Source of the DNA: Akkermansiaceae bacterium
Lineage (GTDB): Bacteria > Verrucomicrobiota > Verrucomicrobiia > Verrucomicrobiales > Akkermansiaceae
Direction of reading: 5' to 3'
Assembly: GCA_903826205.1 (NCBI GenBank)
Contig: CAIKDP010000023.1
Span: 1-38,549 of the forward strand
DNA: 38,549 bases
The notes beneath the pieces were generated by a model. The model was not told the origin of the DNA. It ran no database searches and saw only the letters and a program-made list of their open reading frames with translations. Positions 30,996 to 38,549 of the stretch are shown in pieces (position 1 is the stretch's first letter; every line of letters starts with the position of its first letter). A program made the translations under genes and the position numbers.

Positions 30996-31951
30996 GGGGT
31001 GCGGGTTGGCGGCGCCGGGCGCGGCGTCCACTTGAGGAGGGAGTTGAGGAGTTGAGCGCAGAGGCCGCGGATCGGTTGTTCCGGTGCGATGACCCTCAGG
31101 TGGTTGTGCGTCTTTGCAAAATGAATTTCATGAAATCTGCCGGCCAGTTCGCCATCCACCTCCACCGGCACTTCACCCTCCACCCGCACCGTGAACTCCG
31201 CCGTTTGCAGATAGGTCGCCGAGGACACCAAATCCACGCCACCCGCCGCCAGGCCGCACAACAAATCAAACACCAAACGGTAGCCCGCCCGCTTGTAAAT
31301 CAACACGTCAAGCAGCGCATCCTGATTGCTTGCCTTGCGGAAAAACTTGAACGGCCCGCCATAAAGCGTGCCATTTCCCGCCAGGACCGCCACTCCGACC
31401 TCGCGTCGACCATCCGCACAAATCACCTCCATCTGCGGTGGATGCTCGCCGAGCACCTTCAGCGCCGTCAACAGGTAGGCCAACGGCCCCAAGGCTTTTT
31501 TGGCTTCCCAAGTGGTTCTCTCGATGACCGTGGCATCAAAGCCGACTCCCGCCATCTGCACAAACGGCAGGTGATTGACGGAGAAAAGATCGACCTCTCT
31601 AACAAACCCGCGGCGGATCACATCCAAGGCTTTGGACAGGTTGTCGAACGGGATGCCCAACTCGCGGGCGAAGACGTTCATGGTTCCGGTGGGCAGGATG
31701 GCCAGCGCGGTTTGGGAGCCGGCCAAGCCCCTGACGACGGTATTGAGGGTGCCATCGCCACCGGCGGCGATCACCACCGGTTCCCCCGCGGCGGCGAAGC
31801 GCGTCGCCAATTCGAGCGCCTCATCCTCATGGCGGGTGGCGTAAAGGTCGAAGTGATGGGCATTTGCCTCCAAGAACCGCAGCGCCCGCCGTCCCCGTTG
31901 GCTGCGCGCCTTCGGGTTGAAAATGAGCGGATAGCGCTGCGGAGCCGACAT
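30992..31951 (-). CDS. Diacylglycerol kinase family lipid kinase (YegS/DgkB-like)
   Basis: A 319-aa soluble kinase of the DAGK-catalytic family that phosphorylates diacylglycerol or related lipids. Motifs are NPKARSQRGRR (12-22), VVIAAGGDGTLN (GGDGTLN at 64-70) and AILPTGTMNVFARELGIP. A C-terminal beta domain includes GVGFDATVIE and GNGTLYGGPFKF. The start ATG gives MSAPQRYPLIFNPKA, right before the family's first motif; a longer in-frame start lacks similarity. It precedes and overlaps the SanA-like gene. Confidence 0.9.
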   Translation of the reverse strand: MSAPQRYPLIFNPKARSQRGRRALRFLEANAHHFDLYATRHEDEALELATRFAAAGEPVVIAAGGDGTLNTVVRGLAGSQTALAILPTGTMNVFARELGIPFDNLSKALDVIRRGFVREVDLFSVNHLPFVQMAGVGFDATVIERTTWEAKKALGPLAYLLTALKVLGEHPPQMEVICADGRREVGVAVLAGNGTLYGGPFKFFRKASNQDALLDVLIYKRAGYRLVFDLLCGLAAGGVDLVSSATYLQTAEFTVRVEGEVPVEVDGELAGRFHEIHFAKTHNHLRVIAPEQPIRGLCAQLLNSLLKWTPRPAPPTRTP

Positions 31952-32047
31952 GGCCGATTCTTGATCGATCCTGAAGCATCCCGCAATCCGATTTATCAGG
32001 CGCGGGTTCTTGGGCTTGTTAGCGCATGACGCCACAATTCATTCATG

Positions 32048-32137
32048 CGCCGCCTTGCGGCGGTCTGTGACTGCTGGTGGCGCCATGCCTCGTGCTTCTC
32101 ATCCGCACCGCCGCTCATGTAGAGCGGCGCGGCGGAT
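32048..32137. terminator. Hairpins downstream of folD
   Basis: A long stem, ATCCGC...GCCGCTC-ATGTA-GAGCGGC...GGCGGAT (32101-32137), directly follows the folD stop on the minus strand. A smaller CGCCGC-CTT-GCGGCG hairpin lies at 32048-32062. No T-tract is present. Termination of folD or a REP-like repeat are both possible. Confidence 0.5.
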
Positions 32138-33037
32138 CTAGACGCCGCCGCTGCGCACTCCGGTGAGTTGCCGCGCCGCTTGCAGGGTGTTTTTCATCAG
32201 CATGGCAATGGTCATCGGACCCACACCGCCGGGGACCGGGGTGATGGCGGCACACCGCGGCGCCACTTCCGCATACGCCACATCACCGGTCAGGCGGTAG
32301 CCGGATTTTTTCGTGGGATCGGCCACGCGGTTGATGCCGACGTCTATGACGACCGCGCCGGGTTTCACCCAGTCGGCCTTGACCATTTCGGGTCGGCCGA
32401 CGGCGGCAATGAGGATATCGGCGCGGCGGCAAATGGCGGGCAGATCGAGAGAGCGGGAGTGGGCCAAGGTGACGGTGGCGTTGGCGGCCTTGGAAACCAG
32501 CAGCAAGGCGATCGGCTTGCCGACAATCATGCTGCGGCCGATGACCACAGCTTCCGCGCCGGTGGTGGCGATGCCCGCCTCTTCTAACAACTTCATGCAA
32601 CCGGCGGGAGTGCAGGGGACGAAGCCGGTGGGATCCTCGAGCACGAGCTTGGCGACATTTTCGGGATGGAAGCCATCGACGTCCTTGCGTGGATCGATGG
32701 CGCGGATGATGGCGGCTTCATCGATGTGTTTGGGTGGCGGGGATTGGACGAGGATGCCGTGGATGGCAGGGTCGGCGTTGAGGCCGCGCACCACCTCTAG
32801 CAATTCCAACTGGGTGGTGGCCGCGGGCAATTCGATTTTCAGCGAGTGAAACCCGAGTTCGGCACAGGTCCGGGCCTTGGATCCGACATAGACTTGTGAG
32901 GCCGGATCCTCGCCGACCAGAACCACCGCCAGACCGGGGGTGATACCATGGGCTTTGAGAGCGGCGGCTTCGGCACGGCATTCGTCGAGCACGCTGGCGG
33001 CAACGGCTTTTCCATCAAGGAGGCGGGGCGGGTTCAT
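32138..33037 (-). CDS. folD: Bifunctional methylenetetrahydrofolate dehydrogenase/cyclohydrolase FolD
   Basis: FolD interconverts methylene-, methenyl- and formyl-tetrahydrofolate in one-carbon metabolism. The 299-aa protein contains [31 protein letters not shown] (Tyr50 and catalytic Lys54), [48 protein letters not shown] and [16 protein letters not shown]. The usual QLPLP substrate loop reads QSPPP here; Gln98 is kept. The ATG used ([10 protein letters not shown]) is the third in frame and best fits the family length. It lies 50 bp downstream of the acyltransferase gene on the same strand. Confidence 0.95.
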   Translation of the reverse strand: MNPPRLLDGKAVAASVLDECRAEAAALKAHGITPGLAVVLVGEDPASQVYVGSKARTCAELGFHSLKIELPAATTQLELLEVVRGLNADPAIHGILVQSPPPKHIDEAAIIRAIDPRKDVDGFHPENVAKLVLEDPTGFVPCTPAGCMKLLEEAGIATTGAEAVVIGRSMIVGKPIALLLVSKAANATVTLAHSRSLDLPAICRRADILIAAVGRPEMVKADWVKPGAVVIDVGINRVADPTKKSGYRLTGDVAYAEVAPRCAAITPVPGGVGPMTIAMLMKNTLQAARQLTGVRSGGV

Positions 33038-33087
33038 AAGGGGCTGCCGCATGACATACTGGAATCGGCCTTTCCGCAAAGCACTAA

Positions 33088-33834
33088 TTACGGCAAAGCG
33101 TCCGGATCCAGGTCATCGACGCCTGAGCGGAGGGCGGCTTCGATGCGTTGGCGTTCCGCCTCGAAGGCGGCAGCCTCGGCCGTGGGTGCCACAGTGAGCG
33201 GGTGATCGAAGATGACATGGACGCGGCTGAACGGTTTGGGAATGACAAAGCGGTCCCAGGTATTCAAGCGCCAGGCCGAGGCAAAGCGCACGTGGATGGG
33301 AATGATCGGCGTGCGGGTGGCCGCGGCCAGTTTGACCATTCCCGGATGAAACACATAGCGCGGGCCGCGCGGGCCGTCCGGCGTGATGCACACATCGAAG
33401 CCATCCCGCAACGCCCGTTTCATACCCACCAACGCCGCCACGCCCCGCCGCGACGAGGACCCGCGCACCGCGCCAAACCCGAACACCGCCATCGCCCGGG
33501 CCACCATCGCCCCGTCATTGCTGGCGCTCGAAAGGATCACGGATTGGCGCGAGTTGCCACACAGGGTCCGCCAGGCGGAGGGCACGGTGAAAAACCGATT
33601 GTGCCACAGCGCGTAGATCACCGGCTGCGGAAAACCGCCCGGTTGGCCGATGCCACAGCGGTCCTCAATGTCAAAGCGCAGGGTGGCCGAGCCCAGCCGC
33701 ATGACCCAGCCGATCAAGGTGCCGAAGACGATCGCCTTGCGGTTTTCACGGATTTCATGGCGGTTGCGTGCTCGCGCCGCGTGGGTTGGTGCCCGCGGTG
33801 CGTGGTCGGTTTCACTGGGGTCGCGGGCACTCAT
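33088..33834 (-). CDS. DUF374 lysophospholipid acyltransferase-like protein
   Basis: A 248-aa protein with an N-terminal hydrophobic segment ([20 protein letters not shown]) and the DUF374 pattern: [51 protein letters not shown] and [20 protein letters not shown]. The last replaces the glycerol-3-phosphate acyltransferase block. Such proteins are thought to acylate lipid A-like or other envelope lipids. The start at 33834 ([10 protein letters not shown]) was chosen because upstream sequence is Arg/Pro-rich; an internal start nearer the membrane segment cannot be excluded. Divergent from the aldolase gene. Confidence 0.85.
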   Translation of the reverse strand: MSARDPSETDHAPRAPTHAARARNRHEIRENRKAIVFGTLIGWVMRLGSATLRFDIEDRCGIGQPGGFPQPVIYALWHNRFFTVPSAWRTLCGNSRQSVILSSASNDGAMVARAMAVFGFGAVRGSSSRRGVAALVGMKRALRDGFDVCITPDGPRGPRYVFHPGMVKLAAATRTPIIPIHVRFASAWRLNTWDRFVIPKPFSRVHVIFDHPLTVAPTAEAAAFEAERQRIEAALRSGVDDLDPDALP

Positions 33835-33934
33835 CCGTCGCTGGGGCTTGACTCGCCCATCCAATCGGCAAATGCCGGGCCAGGCAAGTCCGGACTTGTC
33901 AAATGGCACCAGCCCTCGCATCTTGCCGCGGCCT

Positions 33935-34921
33935 ATGAATGAAAAAGCACCCTGGATTACCTATCGCCCCGAGTTGAAAGTGCTGGATTGCACGATCCGC
34001 GATGGCGGCTTGATCAACAATTCCCATTTCACCGACGACCAAGTGCGCGCGGTCTATCGGGCGTCGGTGGACGCCGGTGTCGATTACATGGAAATCGGCT
34101 ACAAGAACGCGCCGGCGCAATTCCCGCGGTCGAAATATGGCCCGTGGCGGCATTGCGATGAGGAGGACATGCGGCGGGTGGTGGGCGACCATACCTTTGA
34201 GGCCACCGGCCTGAAACTGGCCGCCATGGCGGACGCCGGCGGCAAGAGTGACTGGCGGCATCAGATCTGCGCCGCCAAGGACAGCGTGCTCGACGTGATC
34301 CGCGTGGCCTGCTATGTGCACCAGATTTCCGAGGCGATCGAGATGGTCGAGCATTGCCACGCGCTCGGCTACGAAACCACCCTCAACATCATGGCCATCT
34401 CGACGGTCGGTGAGGCGGAAATCGATCAGGCACTCGAAATCGGCGCCAAATCCTCTGCCGGCACGATCGTGGTGGTCGATAGCTACGGCACCCTGTATCG
34501 GGAGCAAATCGACTTTTTGGTGCGCAAATACACCGCGGCCGTGGAAGGCACTGGCAAGCACATCGGCATGCACGCCCATAACAACCTGCAACTCGCCTTT
34601 GCCAACACCGTCGAGGCGATTATCCTCGGCGCCAACCGCGTGGACGCCACCCTCATGGGACTCGGCCGCGGCGCCGGCAATTGCCCGATGGAAATCTTGC
34701 TAGGGTTCCTGCGCAATCCGAAGTTCCGCCTGCGCCCGGTCATCGAGGCCATCCAGCACACGATCCTGCCGATGCGCCAGCAATTCGATTGGGGTCCCTC
34801 GCTCCCCTACAACCTCACCGGCCAGATGAACCTCCATCCCAAGAGCGCCATGGCGTGGCGCGAAAGCGACACCCCCGACGACTACCTCGGCTTCTACGAC
34901 CAGACCATGACCGAAGTGTGA
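33935..34921 (+). CDS. DRE-TIM (HMGL-like) aldolase superfamily enzyme
   Basis: A 328-aa DRE-TIM metallolyase-like protein. It starts with LKVLDCTIRDGGLINNSHF (the D-x-T-x-R-D-G metal/substrate motif, Asp18 and Arg22), then VDYMEIGYKN, VVVDSYGTLY, IGMHAHNNLQLAFANTVEAI (metal ligands His213 and His215) and GLGRGAGNCPME. The pattern resembles 4-hydroxy-2-oxovalerate aldolase (DmpG/BphI) and related standalone aldolases annotated in surface-polysaccharide loci. There is no dehydrogenase partner next to it, so a DmpFG complex is not supported. The ATG begins just before the first motif. Confidence 0.85.
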   Translation: MNEKAPWITYRPELKVLDCTIRDGGLINNSHFTDDQVRAVYRASVDAGVDYMEIGYKNAPAQFPRSKYGPWRHCDEEDMRRVVGDHTFEATGLKLAAMADAGGKSDWRHQICAAKDSVLDVIRVACYVHQISEAIEMVEHCHALGYETTLNIMAISTVGEAEIDQALEIGAKSSAGTIVVVDSYGTLYREQIDFLVRKYTAAVEGTGKHIGMHAHNNLQLAFANTVEAIILGANRVDATLMGLGRGAGNCPMEILLGFLRNPKFRLRPVIEAIQHTILPMRQQFDWGPSLPYNLTGQMNLHPKSAMAWRESDTPDDYLGFYDQTMTEV

Positions 34922-35059
34922 GCGGGATGTTTCCCCTTGACAGCGCCGAATGGGCGGACATCTTCAGGGCGCACTTCAGCGCCCCGTTGCCATCCGCTTT
35001 TTCCCAACGGATCGACGGGCGCGCGGGACCGCCATTTGAAGCCACCAACCATCGACCCC

Positions 35060-35719
35060 ATGAACCTCCTCAACCCACTTGGCCTGCTCGCCACCACCGC
35101 CGCCGCCCTCGCCCTTGCCTCATGCTCCACCGGAGGCAGTTCACCCTCGGGTTTTCTATCCAACTACCAACAGTTGGACGCCGGTTACGGCACGGCCGAC
35201 GCGGTTTCCTGCTATGTGAAGCCCGGCGTCAATCTCAAGCATTATGACAGCGTGATGATTGATCCGGTGACCACCGTGGTCGCCTCAGCGGGGATCAATT
35301 TCGAGGTGAAGGACCAACTCGCCGCCTATCTGGTCGAAGCCTTGCGCAGCCAGATGAAAGGCGAATTGAAAATCGTGACTGTGCCGGGGCCGACCACCTT
35401 GCGGGTTCGCGGGGCCTTGACCGATGTGATTGAGAACCGGTCGGCCGCAAAACCGGTGACCACGGTGCATGCGGGTGCCCGCGCCAGATTGTCCGGCACT
35501 TTGGCCTCCGCCGCTGTGGCCACCTTCGTTGCCAATTGTTCGTTTGAAGGTGAAATCCTCGATTCCGCGACCGGCCAACGCCTGGTGGCCATCAGCGACC
35601 ACCGCCTTGCCGCCAAGCGTGTGGGCACCCCGGCGACGCCATGGACCTCTATCCGCAGCACCGTCAATGCCCGTGCCGCCAAGCTCAAGGCGCGCTTCAA
35701 CACCCTCCGCGCCCGCTAA
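35060..35719 (+). CDS. DUF3313-like lipoprotein
   Basis: A 219-aa lipoprotein with signal MNLLNPLGLLATTAAALALASC (lipobox LASC). The mature part resembles DUF3313 proteins: SGFLSNYQQLDAGYGTADAV, VNLKHYDSVMIDPVTTVVAS, LAAYLVEALRSQMKGELKIV. The family function is unknown; members are small outer-membrane-associated lipoproteins. The ATG at the lipoprotein signal was chosen over an upstream in-frame one without signal features. Hairpins follow its stop. Confidence 0.83.
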   Translation: MNLLNPLGLLATTAAALALASCSTGGSSPSGFLSNYQQLDAGYGTADAVSCYVKPGVNLKHYDSVMIDPVTTVVASAGINFEVKDQLAAYLVEALRSQMKGELKIVTVPGPTTLRVRGALTDVIENRSAAKPVTTVHAGARARLSGTLASAAVATFVANCSFEGEILDSATGQRLVAISDHRLAAKRVGTPATPWTSIRSTVNARAAKLKARFNTLRAR

Positions 35720-35736
35720 CCAAGGCACCCAAGGAG

Positions 35737-35797
35737 CGGGACTGACCCAAGTCCCGTCTTTCGCGGCGCTTGCGCAGACGCCACTTGGCAAGTGGCG
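35737..35797 (+). terminator. Two hairpins after the DUF3313 gene
   Basis: CGGGAC-N8-GTCCCG followed by TCTTT (35737-35760) looks like a weak intrinsic terminator. It is preceded by AAGGAGC, the head shared with the REPIN family. CGCCACTT-GGC-AAGTGGCG (35779-35797) is a perfect stem. The rest of 35798-35902 shows no gene. Confidence 0.5.
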
Positions 35798-35902
35798 TTG
35801 CCCGGGTGGCGCTTTGCCGAAAGTTCCCGCCGGCCGCCCGCGTAAGGGAGTCGACGGCGACAGCCCGCCGGCTTCAATTCAACACCCGCAAGGATCTATC
35901 AA

Positions 35903-36637
35903 ATGACTAACAAAGGATTGCTAACCATGCTGGCCGCCGTGACGGCGGTCTGCGGATTGTCCGGAAATCTCCAGGCGCAAGCCCCCGCTGATGGGAAAAC
36001 GCCGGGGATCACCTCGGCCAACGACCCGACCAAGCCGGTGCCCGGCGGTGTCCGTTGGTTTGGCAGGATGCATGCGGACTATGTGAACCAGACCAAGGCC
36101 AATAAGTTTGATGTGTGTTTCATGGGCGATTCCATCACCCAGATGTGGCCTGCCGACATGTTCGGCAAATATTTCGGCAGATTCAAGGCCGTGAACTTCG
36201 GGATCGGCGGTGACCGCTGCGAGAATGTGCTGTTTCGTTTGAATGACGGCGAGTTGCAAGGCGCCACCCCGAAGGTGATCGTGCTCATGATCGGTACCAA
36301 CAACCAAGGCATGAACACAGCCGAGGAAGTGGCCATCGGCGTCACCGCCGTGGTCAAGGCGCTGCGCGAGAAATGCCCGAAATCCAAGATTCTGTTGCTC
36401 GGCATTCTCCCCTCCACCGGCACCCCCTACGAAAAAACCAAAGCCATCAACACCATCACCGCCAAGCTCGCTGATAGAAACATGATCGAGTTCCAAGACT
36501 TCGGTCCCAAGCTCCAGGACAAGGAAGGCAAGATCCTGCCCGGCATGCTCGCCGATACCGTGCACCTGACCCGCCAAGGCTACGAAGTCTGGGGCAAGGA
36601 GGTGGGACCGACCATCTCCAAAATGGTGCGGAGATAG
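35903..36637 (+). CDS. Secreted SGNH hydrolase (PAF-acetylhydrolase-like)
   Basis: A 244-aa exported SGNH hydrolase with signal peptide (LLTMLAAVTAVCGLSGNLQAQA). Blocks are DVCFMGDSITQMWP (Ser77), NFGIGGDRCENVL (Gly103), VLMIGTNN (Asn133) and MLADTVHLTRQGY (Asp218, His221). The spacing resembles platelet-activating-factor acetylhydrolase IB-like esterases, often deacetylating carbohydrates in these bacteria. CAAGGATCTATCAAATG gives a weak ribosome-binding site. The next gene is another SGNH hydrolase, 83 bp downstream. Confidence 0.9.
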   Translation: MTNKGLLTMLAAVTAVCGLSGNLQAQAPADGKTPGITSANDPTKPVPGGVRWFGRMHADYVNQTKANKFDVCFMGDSITQMWPADMFGKYFGRFKAVNFGIGGDRCENVLFRLNDGELQGATPKVIVLMIGTNNQGMNTAEEVAIGVTAVVKALREKCPKSKILLLGILPSTGTPYEKTKAINTITAKLADRNMIEFQDFGPKLQDKEGKILPGMLADTVHLTRQGYEVWGKEVGPTISKMVRR

Positions 36638-36720
36638 ATCTAACTCAATAATTCCGGCTGACGTTGCGTGCGGCTAACCGTGCGCAACGCCTTCCCCATG
36701 GACCCCAACCCAACGCAACC

Positions 36721-37455
36721 ATGACGATCATGCCAATTGTGAAGCATAGGCTCGGACGGCTCGCCGTACTGGCGTGTCTGGGCCTGATGCACACGGCCCA
36801 TGCGGCCGACGACTCGAAACCGGTGCCGGTGGCCGACTATCAGGCACCCATCCGCCTGGCGTGCATGGGTGACAGCATCACCCATGGCTCGTATGCGGGG
36901 CGTCCGGTGTGTTATGCCACCGTGGTTGCCAATGCCCTGGGCAAGCAATGGGAAGTCACCAATCTCGGCGTGAGCGGGGCCACCCTGCTCAACAACGCGG
37001 CCAAGCCTTATACCAAGTTGCCCCAATACGCCCAAGCCCTGGCCCTCAAGCCGGATGTGGCCACCATCGCGCTCGGCACCAATGACAGCAAACCAAGCAA
37101 CTGGGAGAAAAAGGCCGGCTTCGAGGCCGACTACAAGGCCCTGATCGCGGCGCTCCGACAGGCCAATCCCAAGGTGCTCATCTATTGCTGCCTGCCGCCT
37201 CCGCTGGAAACTAACAAATTTGGCATCGACCCCGCCAATCTCAAGGATGAGGTCATCCCGCTCATCTGCAAGGTTGCCAGCGACACGGGTTGTCATGTTA
37301 TCAATCTGTACGAGTCGCTCGACGGCAAGCCGGAATGTTTCTCCGACCATGTGCATCCAAATGCGGATGGCCACAAATTCCTGGCCGCCACCGTTTACAA
37401 GGCGTTGACCGGACAAGTCATCCCCGCCGCGGCCCCGCCGGCGGCCGCACCGTGA
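36721..37455 (+). CDS. Secreted SGNH/GDSL hydrolase
   Basis: A 244-aa exported SGNH hydrolase with signal peptide (LGRLAVLACLGLMHTAHAA). Blocks are RLACMGDSITHGS (Ser52), NLGVSGAT (Gly86), IALGTNDSKPSNW (Asn121) and FSDHVHPNADGH (Asp209, His212). It ends with an Ala/Pro-rich tail. An ATG three codons downstream is also possible. It forms a probable two-gene unit with the SGNH gene just upstream; the two differ clearly in sequence. Confidence 0.9.
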   Translation: MTIMPIVKHRLGRLAVLACLGLMHTAHAADDSKPVPVADYQAPIRLACMGDSITHGSYAGRPVCYATVVANALGKQWEVTNLGVSGATLLNNAAKPYTKLPQYAQALALKPDVATIALGTNDSKPSNWEKKAGFEADYKALIAALRQANPKVLIYCCLPPPLETNKFGIDPANLKDEVIPLICKVASDTGCHVINLYESLDGKPECFSDHVHPNADGHKFLAATVYKALTGQVIPAAAPPAAAP

Positions 37456-37492
37456 CGCCCGGCGACACAGCTGACCTTCGGCCGCTGAGCGA

Positions 37493-37891
37493 TTAAGGCA
37501 CAAGAACCTCGAGATCACGGAACCACTGGCGCAGGTAGCCACGGTCCATTGCGGCGAGGCGGTTCGCTTGGATTTGGGCGTGGGCAGCGATGAGAAAGTC
37601 CGGAACCAAATACTGGCGTGGACCTCCGATCAGGCGGTAGCGTTTGAAGGTGTGCCCTGCGAGATGGGCGGCTTCTGGCGAGATGGGGGAGTAACAGATC
37701 GACAGGCGGGCCAGAAAATCAACCAGTTCCGGCGCGCCAGCGGCAGAAGACGCCAATTCCGCGAAGGCAATCGGACTGATGATGAGCGGGCCCTCATGGG
37801 CAGCGCGAATGAGGGCCTCCAGCCAGTGTTCGTGGCCGACTTCTTGCTTGAGGATGGCCCACAGCACCGAAGAATCAACTGCTGTAATCAT
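37493..37891 (-). CDS. vapC: VapC-like PIN-domain toxin
   Basis: A 132-aa PIN-domain ribonuclease. The acidic metal-binding residues fit: Asp6 (MITAVDSSVLW), Glu45 (AFAELA), Asp98 (LVPDFLIAAHA) and Asp116 (AAMDRGY). VapC toxins cleave tRNA or rRNA when free of antitoxin. It starts 4 bp inside the antitoxin gene (ATGA), so translation is coupled. Convergent with the SGNH gene. Confidence 0.92.
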   Translation of the reverse strand: MITAVDSSVLWAILKQEVGHEHWLEALIRAAHEGPLIISPIAFAELASSAAGAPELVDFLARLSICYSPISPEAAHLAGHTFKRYRLIGGPRQYLVPDFLIAAHAQIQANRLAAMDRGYLRQWFRDLEVLVP

Positions 37892-38169
37892 GGCTGTGAG
37901 AGAAGGGTTTCCGCCGGCCCGCCCCGCAAATCATCCACGATGGCCGCCGCACTTTGGTCGGCCCATGGATGCCCACTCAGTACGGTGGCGGCGGAGCCCT
38001 GCCAGGCCGCCACGGTGGCGGCCCAGTCCGCGCGATCAACCACCCGCCGAGCGGTTAGAACCGGCGCGGTTTCATCGAACTCGAGCCGGTCGCCCGCCTT
38101 GAGGTTGAGCCGCTTGCGCAGCGGCAATGGAATCGTGATCTGACCTTTGCTGGTAAGGGTGGCAATCAT
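37888..38169 (-). CDS. vapB: VapB-like AbrB-fold antitoxin
   Basis: A 93-aa protein with an N-terminal swapped-hairpin AbrB/MazE DNA-binding domain (MIATLTSKGQITIPLPLRKR followed by LNLKAGDRLEF) and a C-terminal part likely to wrap the toxin (ADWAATVAAWQG..., AAAIVDDLRGG). It precedes vapC in the usual order and would repress the operon. A TTGACC box lies about 30 bp upstream on the minus strand, as a possible -35 element. Confidence 0.9.
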   Translation of the reverse strand: MIATLTSKGQITIPLPLRKRLNLKAGDRLEFDETAPVLTARRVVDRADWAATVAAWQGSAATVLSGHPWADQSAAAIVDDLRGGPAETLLSQP

Positions 38170-38321
38170 GCAGATCTGGTAACGCCAAAAAGTAAGACGG
38201 TCAAGTCGGATTCCACTATTTTAGAATAACGTAGCCATCAGCCATGCGGGCCACCCTTCAACTACACCATGCTCGAAAAGCAGGACTGGCTCCAGCGACA
38301 AGTGACATGTGTGGGTGATTT

Positions 38322-38549
38322 TCAGACCCTCACGCGCAAATCCCTGATACTCCACAGCAGTCCCTTCGCGCCGCTGCCGCTGCCCCGCATCGCCCGCGCC
38401 CCATCTTTGCGCTTGGCACTGAATCGCTCCCGTGCTCGTGCAAACGCCTCGTTCACAAACTCCTTGCTGCCGATCACCGCTCCGTCCGTGAAATATCTCA
38501 CCCGGCTATGCAACATCTTCGCGAATCCCAGATCCTTCAAGACCGTGCC
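38322..38549 (-). CDS. REP-associated tyrosine transposase (RAYT), C-terminal part
   Basis: The frame is open at the right edge of the window, so only the last 75 or so residues are seen. VRYFTDGAVIGSKEFVNEAF, then ARARERFSAKRKDGARAMRG and LLWSIRDLR form the C-terminal domain typical of RAYT (TnpA-REP, IS200-like Y1) proteins of Verrucomicrobia. The catalytic HUH and Tyr region lies outside the window. RAYTs bind and mobilise REP hairpins, and the REPIN elements at 1-155 and 28213-28327 are candidates for its substrates. It is divergent in position from vapBC by 152 bp of sequence without a gene. Confidence 0.75.
   Translation of the reverse strand, partial: GTVLKDLGFAKMLHSRVRYFTDGAVIGSKEFVNEAFARARERFSAKRKDGARAMRGSGSGAKGLLWSIRDLRVRV

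Overview
The window is chromosomal DNA of a GC-rich bacterium, most likely a verrucomicrobium (a Luteolibacter/Haloferula-like relative). This is an inference from gene content, with no marker tree behind it. Supporting signs are secreted polysaccharide-degrading and SGNH enzymes, a ThuA-domain protein, a secreted caspase-like protein, a DUF3313 lipoprotein, REP/REPIN repeats with a REP-associated tyrosine transposase, and starts that mostly lack a Shine-Dalgarno sequence.

Layout. 1-166: two tandem REPIN-like repeats. 361-5003: smc and rsmE. 5015-6615: a minus-strand M50 rhomboid-independent membrane protease, then kaiB and a broken histidine kinase on the plus strand. 6616-6992: a decayed strip with a transposase-like HTH fragment and old element-end repeats. 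6993-13947: a compact integrated element of about 6.9 kb, inserted at the 3' end of tRNA-Arg(CCU). All six of its genes point the same way: tyrosine integrase, unknown, HTH excisionase-like protein, unknown, primase-like protein, SF3-like helicase. They are followed by a hairpin-rich noncoding block and a 68/70-bp tandem array. 13899-15368: the intact tRNA-Arg and a TrmA/RlmD-type RNA methyltransferase.

15571-19847: two overlapping SPFH/band-7 membrane genes face two overlapping ABC-2 permease genes. 20002-30236: accessory secreted functions, namely a heparinase II/III-like lyase, an outer-membrane MetA-like barrel, a secreted protein of unknown function, a secreted caspase-like/TPR protein divergent from an NlpC/P60-like lipoprotein, an SGNH hydrolase, a ThuA protein and a GH78-like alpha-L-rhamnosidase. 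30324-34921: a SanA/YdcF-like protein, a diacylglycerol-kinase-family lipid kinase, folD, a DUF374 acyltransferase and a DRE-TIM aldolase. 35060-37455: a DUF3313 lipoprotein and two more SGNH hydrolases. 37493-38169: a VapBC toxin-antitoxin pair. 38322-38549: the 3' end of a RAYT transposase that runs off the window.

How it fits together. The most unusual part is the tRNA-Arg element. It has integration genes and its own replication proteins but no recognisable capsid, conjugation or cargo gene, so it resembles a minimal phage-satellite-like or replicative integrative element. The second thread is a 115-bp, three-hairpin REPIN family present at both the left edge and 28.2 kb, with a RAYT gene in the same window as its possible mobiliser. 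The rest is housekeeping mixed with a glycan-degrading, secreted-enzyme lifestyle.
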